From Planctomycetota bacterium (GTDB lineage Bacteria; Planctomycetota; UBA1135; UBA2386): DNA of 64,000 nt. The position numbers were made by a program, and so were the translations under genes. Under the pieces are notes generated by a model, which had not been told where the DNA came from, searched no databases, and was given only the letters and a program-made list of their open reading frames with translations. Below, piece by piece: positions 10,267 through 19,152 of the stretch; within the stretch, counting starts at the first letter, position 1, and each line of letters begins with the position of its first letter. The stretch covers positions 44,402 through 108,401 of the forward strand of contig JANQJF010000119.1 in the NCBI GenBank assembly GCA_028281765.1. The letters run 5' to 3'.

Positions 10267-10587
10267 TCACCCGCCTCGATGACGCTTCACGCGAAGTGCC
10301 ACGAGTACGAGCAGAATGATGATGAGCAGCTCGAGCGGTGTCGGTGCTGGAATGCCGAGCGCTGCCGTCAGGTCGGAAAACGCCTGTTGGAGTCGTTCGC
10401 GGTAGTTCACGAGCGCTGCTACCAGCACGCTGATGAGGACAACATCGATGAGCGGTGGTCGGCGTCGGTTTCGTTGGACGCCGAGCTGGTCTGGCTCGAT
10501 CGGTAGTGGTTGGTGCCGTGGTTTCGGTGGCGGAACGGGTCCTCCCATTCCGTGTTCGCGGAGTTGGTCGCCTGTGGTCATGACCAC
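10267..10587 (-). CDS. Small two-TM protein of unknown function
   Basis: 106 aa with two hydrophobic segments (PPLIDVVLISVLVAALVNY, LELLIIILLVLVALRV). Confidence 0.5.
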   Translation of the reverse strand: MVMTTGDQLREHGMGGPVPPPKPRHQPLPIEPDQLGVQRNRRRPPLIDVVLISVLVAALVNYRERLQQAFSDLTAALGIPAPTPLELLIIILLVLVALRVKRHRGG

Positions 10588-10966
10588 TCCCTCCCATTTC
10601 CACTCGTTCTTCCAGTTCCAATTCCGCCGCTTTCTTCTCCTCCTGTAACTGGAAACTGGCGTGCCATCCCCTGGCTGCCGCAGGCAGCGCCCCTTTGAAC
10701 TCCGTGAGCACCGCTCCCCGTACTCTTACCCCCCTTTCTATGAGTGCTGCTGCTGCAGCGCGCTTGCAAGCCGCGCGAACGAAGTGAGCGTGGCTCACAC
10801 ACAGGCAGACGCGTCCTGAAGCGGAGCGAAAGGTGCGCGACGCCGCCACACGGTTCGAGAACCGCAACCACGGTGAATCTCGAACGAAAGAAAACAACAC
10901 CAACGCCATCACGAACCAGGACTGCCGTGTCCACTTCCGCGACGCAGAACGGTGAGGATGAGCGTT

Positions 10967-11935
10967 TCACGATTCCCCCTCCCCATTCCCTTCCCCATTT
11001 CCTCCGCCTCCATCTGCTCCCGCTCCCTCCGCCTCCTCCTCTCTTTCCTGTTCTTCGTGTTCCGCTGCTGCGGTCACGACGTCGCCCAAGAACAGGAACG
11101 TCACCGTAGGAGACGAGGACTCAATCGCCGCTTGCAGGCGTGCTTTGAGCTTCTGCAAGAACTGACGACTATCGCTTGCGATGATAAGTTCGCTCAGACC
11201 ACGGACGCGCAGCGCTTTCTTCATTTGCTGCTCGTTCCATGAGAGTGATCCTGACAGGATGATCTCGACGCCGATGAAGGTGCCGTCTTCGTCGCGCCAT
11301 CCGGCATCGAAGCATTTGTCGCCAACCGTGCATTCGATCTTCGGACGAAGCCCCTGCCGTCGCGGCTCTCGCGTCACGGCGTGCGCGTAGAACCGATGGA
11401 CGAACTTGCCTTTCCCAGAAAACGTCATTGGTTCGGGCAAACCGCACGACACTAGGAATTTCGCCCCCTCTGCCAGCACTTCGAGGATCTGCGGTTGTCC
11501 GCCGGGGCCGCTTCTGACCAATCGGTGCGCGCGAACGAAGTTGACGCGTTCGAGCTCAAGGAACGCTCGCGTGGCTTTCCGAGGGCTCAATCCGAGACGG
11601 CGACTTACCGCTGTTTTGAACTGGTCTGGTTTGTTCGCTACTTCGACGAGTACGCGTTTCGCGTCATCCGACAACAACACCGCACCCTCACGTTCCTGAG
11701 TCGGCGGGCGTGGATCGCTCGTTTCGCTCCGGTTCGCGCTTCGTGCTGGCCCCTGCGATTCGGCTTGTTTCGCCCCGTTCGGCGTTTCCGTCGTTTCGTG
11801 CGTTTCGCCTGCTTCCATCATGACGTCGAGCGTCCCGATCAGCCGCTTCGCTCGTGTGTCGTAGACGTCGTCTTGCCGCTGCCTCCGTGTCATCAGCGCA
11901 CCTCGGGGAAACGTCCGAGGACGGGCTTCTTCCAT
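10967..11935 (-). CDS. Winged-helix protein with C-terminal PD-(D/E)XK-nuclease-like domain
   Basis: SDDAKRVLVEVANKPDQFKTAVSRRLGLSPRKATRAFLELERVNFV (wHTH) then CFDAGWRDEDGTFIGVEIILSGSLSWNEQQMKKAL (D...EXK-like); similar in layout to the C-terminus of the 44385..46472 protein. Confidence 0.5.
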   Translation of the reverse strand: MEEARPRTFPRGALMTRRQRQDDVYDTRAKRLIGTLDVMMEAGETHETTETPNGAKQAESQGPARSANRSETSDPRPPTQEREGAVLLSDDAKRVLVEVANKPDQFKTAVSRRLGLSPRKATRAFLELERVNFVRAHRLVRSGPGGQPQILEVLAEGAKFLVSCGLPEPMTFSGKGKFVHRFYAHAVTREPRRQGLRPKIECTVGDKCFDAGWRDEDGTFIGVEIILSGSLSWNEQQMKKALRVRGLSELIIASDSRQFLQKLKARLQAAIESSSPTVTFLFLGDVVTAAAEHEEQEREEEAEGAGADGGGGNGEGNGEGES

Positions 11936-13272
11936 GTTGCTCGTGAGAGCACGACTGCTTCTCCAGGCGTGAGTGTTGCCAGGCGTGCTGCTTGCGCGTC
12001 GGTGAGTAGCAAGTCGCGTCGGAGTTCTTCAACGTCTCCGCCGGAAGCGGAGCAGATTGCGATGAGGTCGCAGTTTGTTCGCAGCGCTGGACTGAGGAGC
12101 TCCCAGCTTTGTGAGGCTACGACGACGCCGAGTTTCTTGCTGCGAGCCCGCACACACAGGTCTGCCAGAGCATTCACTTCTTGCGCGTCGGTGTGGGCGG
12201 ATCCTCGTGCGTGGCTGAGCGCGTCGTCGAGGACGAAGAGCAGCTGCCGTGAACGCTCGATGTCGACGCGTGAGCGGTATTCGTAGGCCCACTGCAAACT
12301 GAGGCTGACCAGAAACTGGCTGACTTCATCACTCAGGCGGTCCGTTCGTATCACGATGCACTGCGCGTTTCGCTGCGCGTGGTGCCAGAAGTCGCTTCGA
12401 ACGCATTTCGCTGCGGCTGGTAGTTCTCGCTGTATCCCCTTCGCGACTGGTCCGACCGAGTCGCGGTGTTGCCAGTCCCGTGACCCGGGGCGCGCGTTCA
12501 GCCCTTCGAGTGTGCGTACGAGTTCGTTCCAACTCGGTGCTGTTCCCGGCGCGCGTGGTTGCTGCCAAAGCTTCTCGAGCACGCTGATCAGGAATCGTGT
12601 CGATGCAAAGAGTGAGAACGCCTTCTTGAGCACGCGCGCAAAGATGATGGTCCAGGCGTTGAACGGCACACCCGGCGGTGGCTCAAGAAGTGCCCACGGA
12701 ACCTCCTCGGCGTGAAGGACGACGAATGGTTGGTCGTCATGAGCGAACGTTTCGGAACTCCCAAACTCGCCGTGTTTCTGGTCCCAGATGCAGACACTCG
12801 CGCCGTGCCGCACGGCTGAAAGCACGACAAGACGCGTGAAGCTCGTTTTGCCGGAGCCCGTGGATCCGACTACCAGTGCGTTCCTGGCTAGGGCCGTGAG
12901 AGGCACCGAAAACACAGAACCGTTCGACAGTCGCACGAGCGGTATCAGCCCCGCTTCATCACTGAGGCGTGTTCCGGGTAGTGGTTCGTTCTCAAAGAAC
13001 GGGTTGTTCGCAAGAAGCCCGGCGTAGTGGTCTCGTGATAGCTCGCGCCCGAGATCCGTTTCTGCAGGGCTTGGCGTTCCGTTCTGTCGCGCAACCAAGC
13101 AGACCGCCGCTATCTGCCGCACTTCTGCCCGTCGTGCTTCGTCGTGCGCGATCGCCGCGAGTTCATCAACCGAGAACAAACGACCATTCCCCACGTACGC
13201 CGAGGCTTTCGCCCCGCTTCTTCCCCTCCCATGCCCATCGCGCCAATTCACGACGGCTCTCCTATCAGCCAC
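11893..13272 (-). CDS. HerA/FtsK-superfamily P-loop ATPase
   Basis: Walker A VVGSTGSGKTSFTRLVV; Walker B LLFVLDDALSHA; arginine/Q region VVVASQSWELLSPALRTNCD. Confidence 0.85.
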   Translation of the reverse strand: MADRRAVVNWRDGHGRGRSGAKASAYVGNGRLFSVDELAAIAHDEARRAEVRQIAAVCLVARQNGTPSPAETDLGRELSRDHYAGLLANNPFFENEPLPGTRLSDEAGLIPLVRLSNGSVFSVPLTALARNALVVGSTGSGKTSFTRLVVLSAVRHGASVCIWDQKHGEFGSSETFAHDDQPFVVLHAEEVPWALLEPPPGVPFNAWTIIFARVLKKAFSLFASTRFLISVLEKLWQQPRAPGTAPSWNELVRTLEGLNARPGSRDWQHRDSVGPVAKGIQRELPAAAKCVRSDFWHHAQRNAQCIVIRTDRLSDEVSQFLVSLSLQWAYEYRSRVDIERSRQLLFVLDDALSHARGSAHTDAQEVNALADLCVRARSKKLGVVVASQSWELLSPALRTNCDLIAICSASGGDVEELRRDLLLTDAQAARLATLTPGEAVVLSRATWKKPVLGRFPEVR

Positions 13273-13733
13273 TGCCAGAGCTTCTCAAACCATGATGGCT
13301 CCGGCGCGACGCATGAAGCGCAGAGGACGGCAACACTTCCGTCTTCTTGCCGGACGGCGGCGGTGTGTTGCGAGCAGCACGTCCGCCCGCATGCCTGGCA
13401 TGTCCACGAATGTGAACTGCACGAAATCCACGGGCATCCTTCGATCGCGCAGGCGTAGATGTCGCTCGTGCTTTCGGGGGTGCAGCCGCATAGCAGCTTT
13501 GGTTTGACGTGTACGACTTCGTTGAAGACCGTGCCGCTCTCGTCCACGCGGCTCGTCGTCACAACGCCCATTTCGATCACGTTCCCGTCCGCGAAAACGA
13601 CCCGATCGAGCTCGGTCGACACCGCGAGGGGTGGGCGTGCCGGTCCTCCCGTCCCGTTCCCACCATGAGCTGGTGGCTGTTGCGGTGCGTCGGCCGCTTC
13701 GAAGAACGCCGCAACATCGTCGGGGAGGCTCAC
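13248..13733 (-). CDS. Cys/His-rich zinc-finger protein
   Basis: LCGCTPESTSDIYACAIEGCPWISCSSHSWTCQACGRTCCSQHTAAV..LCASC: clustered CxxC/CxxH pairs (B-box/RING-like). Confidence 0.6.
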   Translation of the reverse strand: MSLPDDVAAFFEAADAPQQPPAHGGNGTGGPARPPLAVSTELDRVVFADGNVIEMGVVTTSRVDESGTVFNEVVHVKPKLLCGCTPESTSDIYACAIEGCPWISCSSHSWTCQACGRTCCSQHTAAVRQEDGSVAVLCASCVAPEPSWFEKLWQWLIGEPS

Positions 13734-13942
13734 GACGACTCCTCGGCAGTTGCAGGAAGATGTTGTTCGAGCACGCTGCCAAGTTCATCAGCGAACCGGC
13801 GCAGCGCTTCTCCTTTGAGGAGCTCGCCGACGGCTTTGACCGCTTGGTTCACCCGACGGCGCGCCTGCGCATCACCATCCCGCAGCCTCGAGAGGGCTGA
13901 GCGCGCGCGGTCGGCATCTGCTGGTGGCTGTGACTCATCCAT
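13730..13942 (-). CDS. Small conserved-looking protein, unknown
   Basis: 70 aa helical ORF overlapping both neighbours by 4-8 nt in the operon. Confidence 0.5.
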   Translation of the reverse strand: MDESQPPADADRARSALSRLRDGDAQARRRVNQAVKAVGELLKGEALRRFADELGSVLEQHLPATAEESS

Positions 13943-14495
13943 GATGCTCGACTCCTTCTGACGCCGTTCTCATTGGTGCTTCCGCGGGTGAAGCCTCGGG
14001 TTGCTTCGCGCGCAACGTCTTCGTCCCGTTCTGCGCTTCAGCCCGCTTGATCCAAGTGATTGCCATCGACTCAGCGGTCGCCCCGTTCGCTGCTGGTCCC
14101 TGCACGGTGACGCACCGCTTCGTCTCTGGGTCGAAGATGGCGGCGAAGTAGCTCGTCCCGTATGCGTGGTCGACTGGCCCCGTCGAGAAGACGTACGGTC
14201 CGTGTCGGCGTCCGTGACGAGTGTGAGGAAACGGGATTCGGTCCGTTCGGAAGGTCATCGTCGAGTCGTCCGGCATACGAATCTGACACCGTGCCGTGCT
14301 CGCCCTGTCTCTCTGTGCCGCCTGTGTGTTCGTGGGGTTGTTCATGTCGACGCTCCCTTGCCTCGTTGATGCGTGTTTAGGACTCGGGTTCGGCGTGCTT
14401 CGCACTACGCACGCGAACTCCCTGCCTTGGCCGCCGGTTAGGCGGCGACGCGCCGCACCTCGGAGGCTGCTGGGGTGGGGTACATGCTGTTCCAT
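13935..14495 (-). CDS. Unknown protein, first gene of the minus-strand operon
   Basis: ORF of 186 aa; likely start is internal (MNNPTNTQ...). CQIRMPDDSTMTFRTDRIPFPHTRHGRRHGPYVFSTGPVDHAYGTSYFAAIFDPETKRCVTVQG. Confidence 0.5.
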   Translation of the reverse strand: MEQHVPHPSSLRGAARRRLTGGQGREFACVVRSTPNPSPKHASTRQGSVDMNNPTNTQAAQRDRASTARCQIRMPDDSTMTFRTDRIPFPHTRHGRRHGPYVFSTGPVDHAYGTSYFAAIFDPETKRCVTVQGPAANGATAESMAITWIKRAEAQNGTKTLRAKQPEASPAEAPMRTASEGVEHHG

Positions 14496-14833
14496 GCACG
14501 CCTCAGTCGTCCGTGCCCACGCTCGGATCTACTGAGCCCGCACTACTTCTCGATGAGCACGGACTGCTGCTCCGCAGTTCCCGACACGGGGTGAGTCATT
14601 GCCGCAACACCCTGCGACTCCAAGCACTTCCCCACGATGCGCAGCTCTACCTCATGGCCTTCCGGTGAGATCGCACGCGAGTCAGCAGCCAAACGCCGTC
14701 GGTTCGCGACAGAGAAGCAGCGACGGCCCCAACGCGGATGCAGCCGCCTCCCCGGAAGTCCTCGTGTCGCAGCGCCCAAACGCAAGAGGCTAGGACAGAT
14801 GCTGACCGCTGGCTCTCGGGCGAATCATGGAAC

Positions 14834-14878
14834 GGTGGCGAGGGTAGGATTCGAACCTGCGACCTTCGGGTTATGAGC
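14834..14878 (-). tRNA. tRNA-Met(CAT) 3'-half fragment (not a complete tRNA)
   Basis: Reverse complement GCTCATAACCCGAAGGTCGCAGGTTCGAATCCTACCCTCGCCACC = anticodon loop, T arm and acceptor; no 5' half found upstream. Confidence 0.75.
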
Positions 14879-15225
14879 GGGATCAGGGGTGATCGCGCGT
14901 GGCTCTGTAGTGACAGGCGTTTACGTCGAAGTTGTTGTCGGGAGCGACGTTAACACGGAGATGACGTGATGTCCATGTTCGCCAGGTTGGCCAAATTCGG
15001 CACCAGTCGGGCACAGGTTGGGCACACACCCAAGCTCCAAGCAGCGGCACGTGCCAACGAGCGATCCACGACTGATCGCTCGAACCATTCGCAGACTCAC
15101 ACACTCGGTTGCGGCAACGACCACGCCTTCGCACTACTCACCGGAAGCCAACCACTCGCGCCACGGCGGCGGCGCATCGAAAAAGCTACACTGCCAACAA
15201 TAGCACTCCTCGATTCGAAACTCAC

Positions 15226-17277
15226 ATGCGCCCTTGCCTCTTCGCAGTCTCTGCACTCGCCCTCGCCACAACTCTGGCATCCCAGAATGTCCTCATTACC
15301 TCCGACCAGACCATCGGCCCAGCCGACACCTCGATCACTCCATCAGGCTCGAGCCAACCTGTGCCACTCACGTCAGCTCAGATCGTTGTGAATGGTGCAA
15401 CGCTGACGATCAACGGGCGACACACCGTCGCAAGTCTCAGCATCCAAGCAGGAGGCAACGTCACTCACGATCCGACGTTCTTCTGGAACTACTCGACCTT
15501 CGGGTCGGACATTGTCAACGGGCTATCTCTCACGGCTACTGGCAATGTCACTGTCGACGCAGGAGGCACGATCAACGTCAATGGTCGAGGCGACATCGCG
15601 GGCCAAGGGCTCGGTCAAGGAAGCAGCGGAGCCTGCGGCCTTGCGGGGGCTAACAGCGCATCGGGCGGAGGCTACGGCGGAGCCGGGGGAGCAAGCAACG
15701 TCGGTCTCTCCAACACCGGTGAGTGCTTCGACGGCGGTCACACTCACGGCTCATACGAGTTCCCCACAGACTTCGGCTCCGGTGGAGGCAATCCTTCCCA
15801 AGGTGGCGCTGGCGGCGGCGTCATCAAGATCGTGGCCGGAGGCAACCTCACGATAGACGGATCCATCACGTCCAACGGCGAAAGCGGCTCGCCAGCAAGC
15901 GCCGCTTCTGGCGGAGGTTCCGGCGGCAGCATTTGGCTGGAGGGGATCAGCATTGCCATCTCCGGAACGATCACTGCAACCGGCGGCCTCGGAACCGACG
16001 GTGCGCAGTCGAGCGGCGGATCCGGGGGCGGCGGCCGAATTCGCATCGTCACAAGTCAGCTCACCGTTGCCGGAAGCGTGTCTGCCGTCGGAGGCACCGA
16101 GAATCGTGCCGGCGGCGCAGGGACGGTGCTCCTCGTTGAGAATGGCCTCAAGACCTTGAACATCGACAACGCAGGCACGGCTGCCGGCACCACTGGCGTA
16201 GCAACCGGAGGCACCACCGACTTCGACGAACCGGTCTTCGTCGATTCCCTCAACATCTCCGGGGCAGCCCGAGTCTCGGCAAAGAGACTCACGCAATTGC
16301 GTCTCCGAGTGACGGGCGACATGTTCATCGAGCAGGGTGCGCTCGTATGGGTTTCCGGCCGGGGATATCTTGCCTCCCAGGGATCTGGAGGCGGCGACAC
16401 GGGACCGTGCGGTCTTCCCGGCGCGGTCGCTAGCGCTGGCGGGTCACACGGTGGAGAGGGAGGCCGTCCTTGCGGACTGTCGGCAGGAACCACCTACGGC
16501 TCTGACACAGCTCCAAGCGCCTTCGGCAGCGGTGGAGGCGGTTCTGGCTCCGCAACCTACCGCGGAGGCGAGGGTGGCGGCGCAGCCGAAGTCATCGTTG
16601 GAGGAACGCTCTTCGTAGACGGCTCCATTCACGCGTCCGGTATAAGTTCATTTCGTCGTGCGGGCGGCGCAGGCGGAAGCATCCTCCTCTCGGCATCCTC
16701 CGTCACCGGCGCCGGCCAGGTCCACGCGAGAGGTGGAAACGGCTACTCCAGCCTCGCGGCCACCGGCGGAGGCGGAGGCGGGGGCCGCATCGCGATCTAC
16801 GGCACGAACAACCTCACGGTCGTTCCAAGTGTCGCAGGAGGCGGCGTTGGTCCAGCGGGGCAAACCGGATCCTTCTTTCAGGACCCAACACCATTTGCGC
16901 TACCGCAACCCGCAGGAGGCGGGTGCGCTGGCTCGTTCGGCGTGCCCATTCTGTCAAGCTCGCCAACCTCGCCGACCTCATACGTCTACACCCTCTCCAA
17001 CATCGGAACGTACCCATTCGCTTTCCTCGCTTTTGGATTCGTAAACACAGCGCCGTATCCGATTGATTTGAGCCTAATCGGAATGTCGAACTGCCTGCTG
17101 CGCCACGACATCGTGGTCTCCGAGACCCTGATCGCATCAGGTGGGCAAGCGTCCTACACCCTCGCGGTGGACCCGAGCGCGATCGGTACGGTCTTCTCGA
17201 CAGGCCTGATCTCAGACATCCCAGGCAACCCGTTTGGTCTCGTGTTGTCTAACGCGGTGTCAGTGACCATCCAGTAG
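15226..17277 (+). CDS. Secreted Gly-rich beta-helix/adhesin-like protein
   Basis: Signal peptide MRPCLFAVSALALATTLASQ; Gly/Ser-rich repeated G-G-A-G-G segments with two similar halves (ASGGGYGGAGG... and ASAGGSHGGEGG...). Confidence 0.7.
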   Translation: MRPCLFAVSALALATTLASQNVLITSDQTIGPADTSITPSGSSQPVPLTSAQIVVNGATLTINGRHTVASLSIQAGGNVTHDPTFFWNYSTFGSDIVNGLSLTATGNVTVDAGGTINVNGRGDIAGQGLGQGSSGACGLAGANSASGGGYGGAGGASNVGLSNTGECFDGGHTHGSYEFPTDFGSGGGNPSQGGAGGGVIKIVAGGNLTIDGSITSNGESGSPASAASGGGSGGSIWLEGISIAISGTITATGGLGTDGAQSSGGSGGGGRIRIVTSQLTVAGSVSAVGGTENRAGGAGTVLLVENGLKTLNIDNAGTAAGTTGVATGGTTDFDEPVFVDSLNISGAARVSAKRLTQLRLRVTGDMFIEQGALVWVSGRGYLASQGSGGGDTGPCGLPGAVASAGGSHGGEGGRPCGLSAGTTYGSDTAPSAFGSGGGGSGSATYRGGEGGGAAEVIVGGTLFVDGSIHASGISSFRRAGGAGGSILLSASSVTGAGQVHARGGNGYSSLAATGGGGGGGRIAIYGTNNLTVVPSVAGGGVGPAGQTGSFFQDPTPFALPQPAGGGCAGSFGVPILSSSPTSPTSYVYTLSNIGTYPFAFLAFGFVNTAPYPIDLSLIGMSNCLLRHDIVVSETLIASGGQASYTLAVDPSAIGTVFSTGLISDIPGNPFGLVLSNAVSVTIQ

Positions 17278-17390
17278 TGTCCCTGGGATCCGCCGTCTGG
17301 CAGGCGTCGCGCCCTTGGCATGCCACGATGGCGCCAATCCCACAGAACCGATCTAATCAACCCACACCGCGACGCTGCGGGAGTGATCGA

Positions 17391-17680
17391 GTGACCGTTC
17401 AGTGGATCCACTATCCAAAGTCGACTGAGCCGCCGAGTCTTGTTCGAGACGTCGTGAGGGTGTTCGATACGACACACGAGTTCATCAACTCCGAAGACCA
17501 CACGCTCATCAGCAACGACGTGCTCGCGCACGTGGAGTCCGGGCTAACCGATCTCGGCTTCAGTGTCGAGACCGGGAAGAGAGCCGACCAAAAGGTTCGG
17601 GTCCCGGTGCTGTTCGGAATGAACGGCCAAGTCGAGAAGTTCTTCGAAGCAGACGCGCATCACCGAGAGCAGGAACCGAC
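17391..17680 (+). pseudogene. Truncated/frameshifted remnant of an uncharacterised nuclease-like family
   Basis: HEFINSEDHTLISNDVLAHVESGLTDLGFSVETGKRADQKVRVPVLFGMNGQVEKFFEADAHH then sense is lost. Confidence 0.35.
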
Positions 17681-17898
17681 TCAAGCTACCGCTCACCGGC
17701 GTAACAATCCTCGGATACTGAGGACAGACTGGCTCAGCAAACTCTCTAGCCAACTCGATCACGTCCCTGAAAACCGCGATCCCATTCACCTCGCTGCCGA
17801 ATCCCAAGAGCATCAAGGACTCTCTTCGGCACTACCTCAACACCTCAATTCGACCCGACCTAGGAACGACGCAAGCGCAAATTGCTGCGTAGCCGCCG

Positions 17899-18330
17899 TC
17901 ACACATCGCCACGTTCCACAGCGTCCTTTCCTAATCCCTTCGCTCTCTGAAGTGCTACGTTGGCCGCCTCGCGGATCTCCCGAGTGCTCGAAGCGCTTTC
18001 GGGCAATGCCGTAGCGAACCCGATCGACACGGTCGGATTCTGACCAAAGTTCTCCAGCCGGTAAGTAACCCGGGCAAGGCGCTCCTTCAAGTTCCAAGAG
18101 GAACTGCCGCACGTGCTCCGCGCTCATTTCCGGAAGAACCAACAAATACTCATCTCCGCCTTCGCGATAGGCGCGACCTCTCTCATAGACGTGCGCCTCA
18201 ATTGCTAGATGGAACTGAGGCAACAGGTCGATGTCGACCGTCGCGTGCCCGTGATCAGTGTTGAACTTTTGAAGTCGTCGATGTCCAAGAACACGAATCT
18301 CACCGGCAACTGCCGAAGCACGCACTCCGC
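17899..18330 (-). pseudogene. Disrupted GGDEF/cyclase-like domain
   Basis: Pieces in different frames: FLDIDDFK, NTDHGHATVDIDLLPQFHLAIEAHVYERGRAYREGGDEYLLVLPEMS, and RVTYRLENFGQNPTVSIGFATALPES..REAANVALQRAKGLGKDAV. Confidence 0.6.
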
Positions 18331-18367
18331 CCGGAAGTAATCGAAGTCCTCAGCGACTCAGTCCGGT

Positions 18368-18460
18368 GCCTCACCCCGTCCTTCCGCCACTCGGCGTACC
18401 ACATCCGGCCACCTGCGCGCCGGGAATCGAAACTCTCATCGGTTGGTCTTTTCCGGCCGC
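18368..18460 (-). pseudogene. Integrase N-terminal remnant
   Basis: RPTDESFDSRRAGGRMWYAEWRKDGVRHRTESL resembles the integrase arm-binding domain; no catalytic domain follows. Confidence 0.4.
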
Positions 18461-18567
18461 CGACCAGTCCGTGTGGGCACAGTTTGGCCACAGTCACCTG
18501 TGAGCCCGCGGCACAACAAACTGGACGAACAGCCATAACATGCCTGTCCGTCCAGAGTCACATCAGT

Positions 18568-18617
18568 TAGCGGAGGCAGGATTCGAACCTGCACCCTTTG
18601 GGCTAAGAGGCCGACGC
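18568..18617 (-). tRNA. tRNA 3'-half-like fragment (isotype unclear)
   Basis: Reverse complement ends GGGTGCAGGTTCGAATCCTGCCTCCGCTA: intact T arm plus acceptor strand; anticodon arm does not pair cleanly. Confidence 0.55.
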
Positions 18618-18633
18618 CCCTCCTCTGCACTCT

Positions 18634-19152
18634 TCAGTCTTGCGTGGCATGATGTGGAATGCCGGCAACCAACTCTGAGTTCCCGGAATCGTGGGAGAGC
18701 CGAATCCACGCCCAGTTCCAGTTCTTGGACACAATCCAGCGTCGGCGCCCCGGCAGCGCGATTAACACTCCGGACAGTACAGTCGCCGGGATGACTCGGC
18801 TGAGTCGTTGCCGGTAGGCGTGAACTGTTGATGCATCCACGACTTGGTCTCCTCCGTGCACCCTTCGGAGGAGGTCTTCGTGAAGGAGGGGCCGACCGAC
18901 CGAACGGAGTATCATCCACAGGAGGACACTCGCGGGCACGCCGAGTTTGTCTAGAGGATGCTGCACGCTTTCAGCGACGATGAGGCGTTCAAGCTCGTCC
19001 ACGACTACGGTGAATTGACCACTTTGATTTCGTGTTCGGGTAGCGGTGCTCGCTGTGCATGGACGAGTCGGAAGCAGTTGGCCGCCCTCGAATCGTTCAA
19101 AGTACCCGACCACCCGCTTCCGACCGTCACTCCCATTGCTGGTCCCGTTCAT
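18634..19152 (-). CDS. OmpR-type winged-helix DNA-binding protein
   Basis: LGVPASVLLWMILRSVGRPLLHEDLLRRVHGGDQVVDASTVHAYRQRLSRVI...LIALPGRRRWIV. Confidence 0.5.
   Translation of the reverse strand: MNGTSNGSDGRKRVVGYFERFEGGQLLPTRPCTASTATRTRNQSGQFTVVVDELERLIVAESVQHPLDKLGVPASVLLWMILRSVGRPLLHEDLLRRVHGGDQVVDASTVHAYRQRLSRVIPATVLSGVLIALPGRRRWIVSKNWNWAWIRLSHDSGNSELVAGIPHHATQD

Noticed and set aside
10578-10970. 130-aa minus-strand ORF bridging the wHTH-nuclease and small TM genes
   Set aside because: Overlaps fit a coupled gene, but composition looks like non-coding GC-rich sequence and no motif is recognisable; left unannotated.
14834-14878. Complete tRNA-Met gene
   Set aside because: Only the anticodon-loop-to-acceptor half is present; upstream sequence does not supply D arm or 5' acceptor.
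15640-16860. GGA/GGC-rich repeats as a possible tandem-repeat regulatory array
   Set aside because: They encode Gly-rich segments of the secreted protein in frame and are explained by coding sequence.
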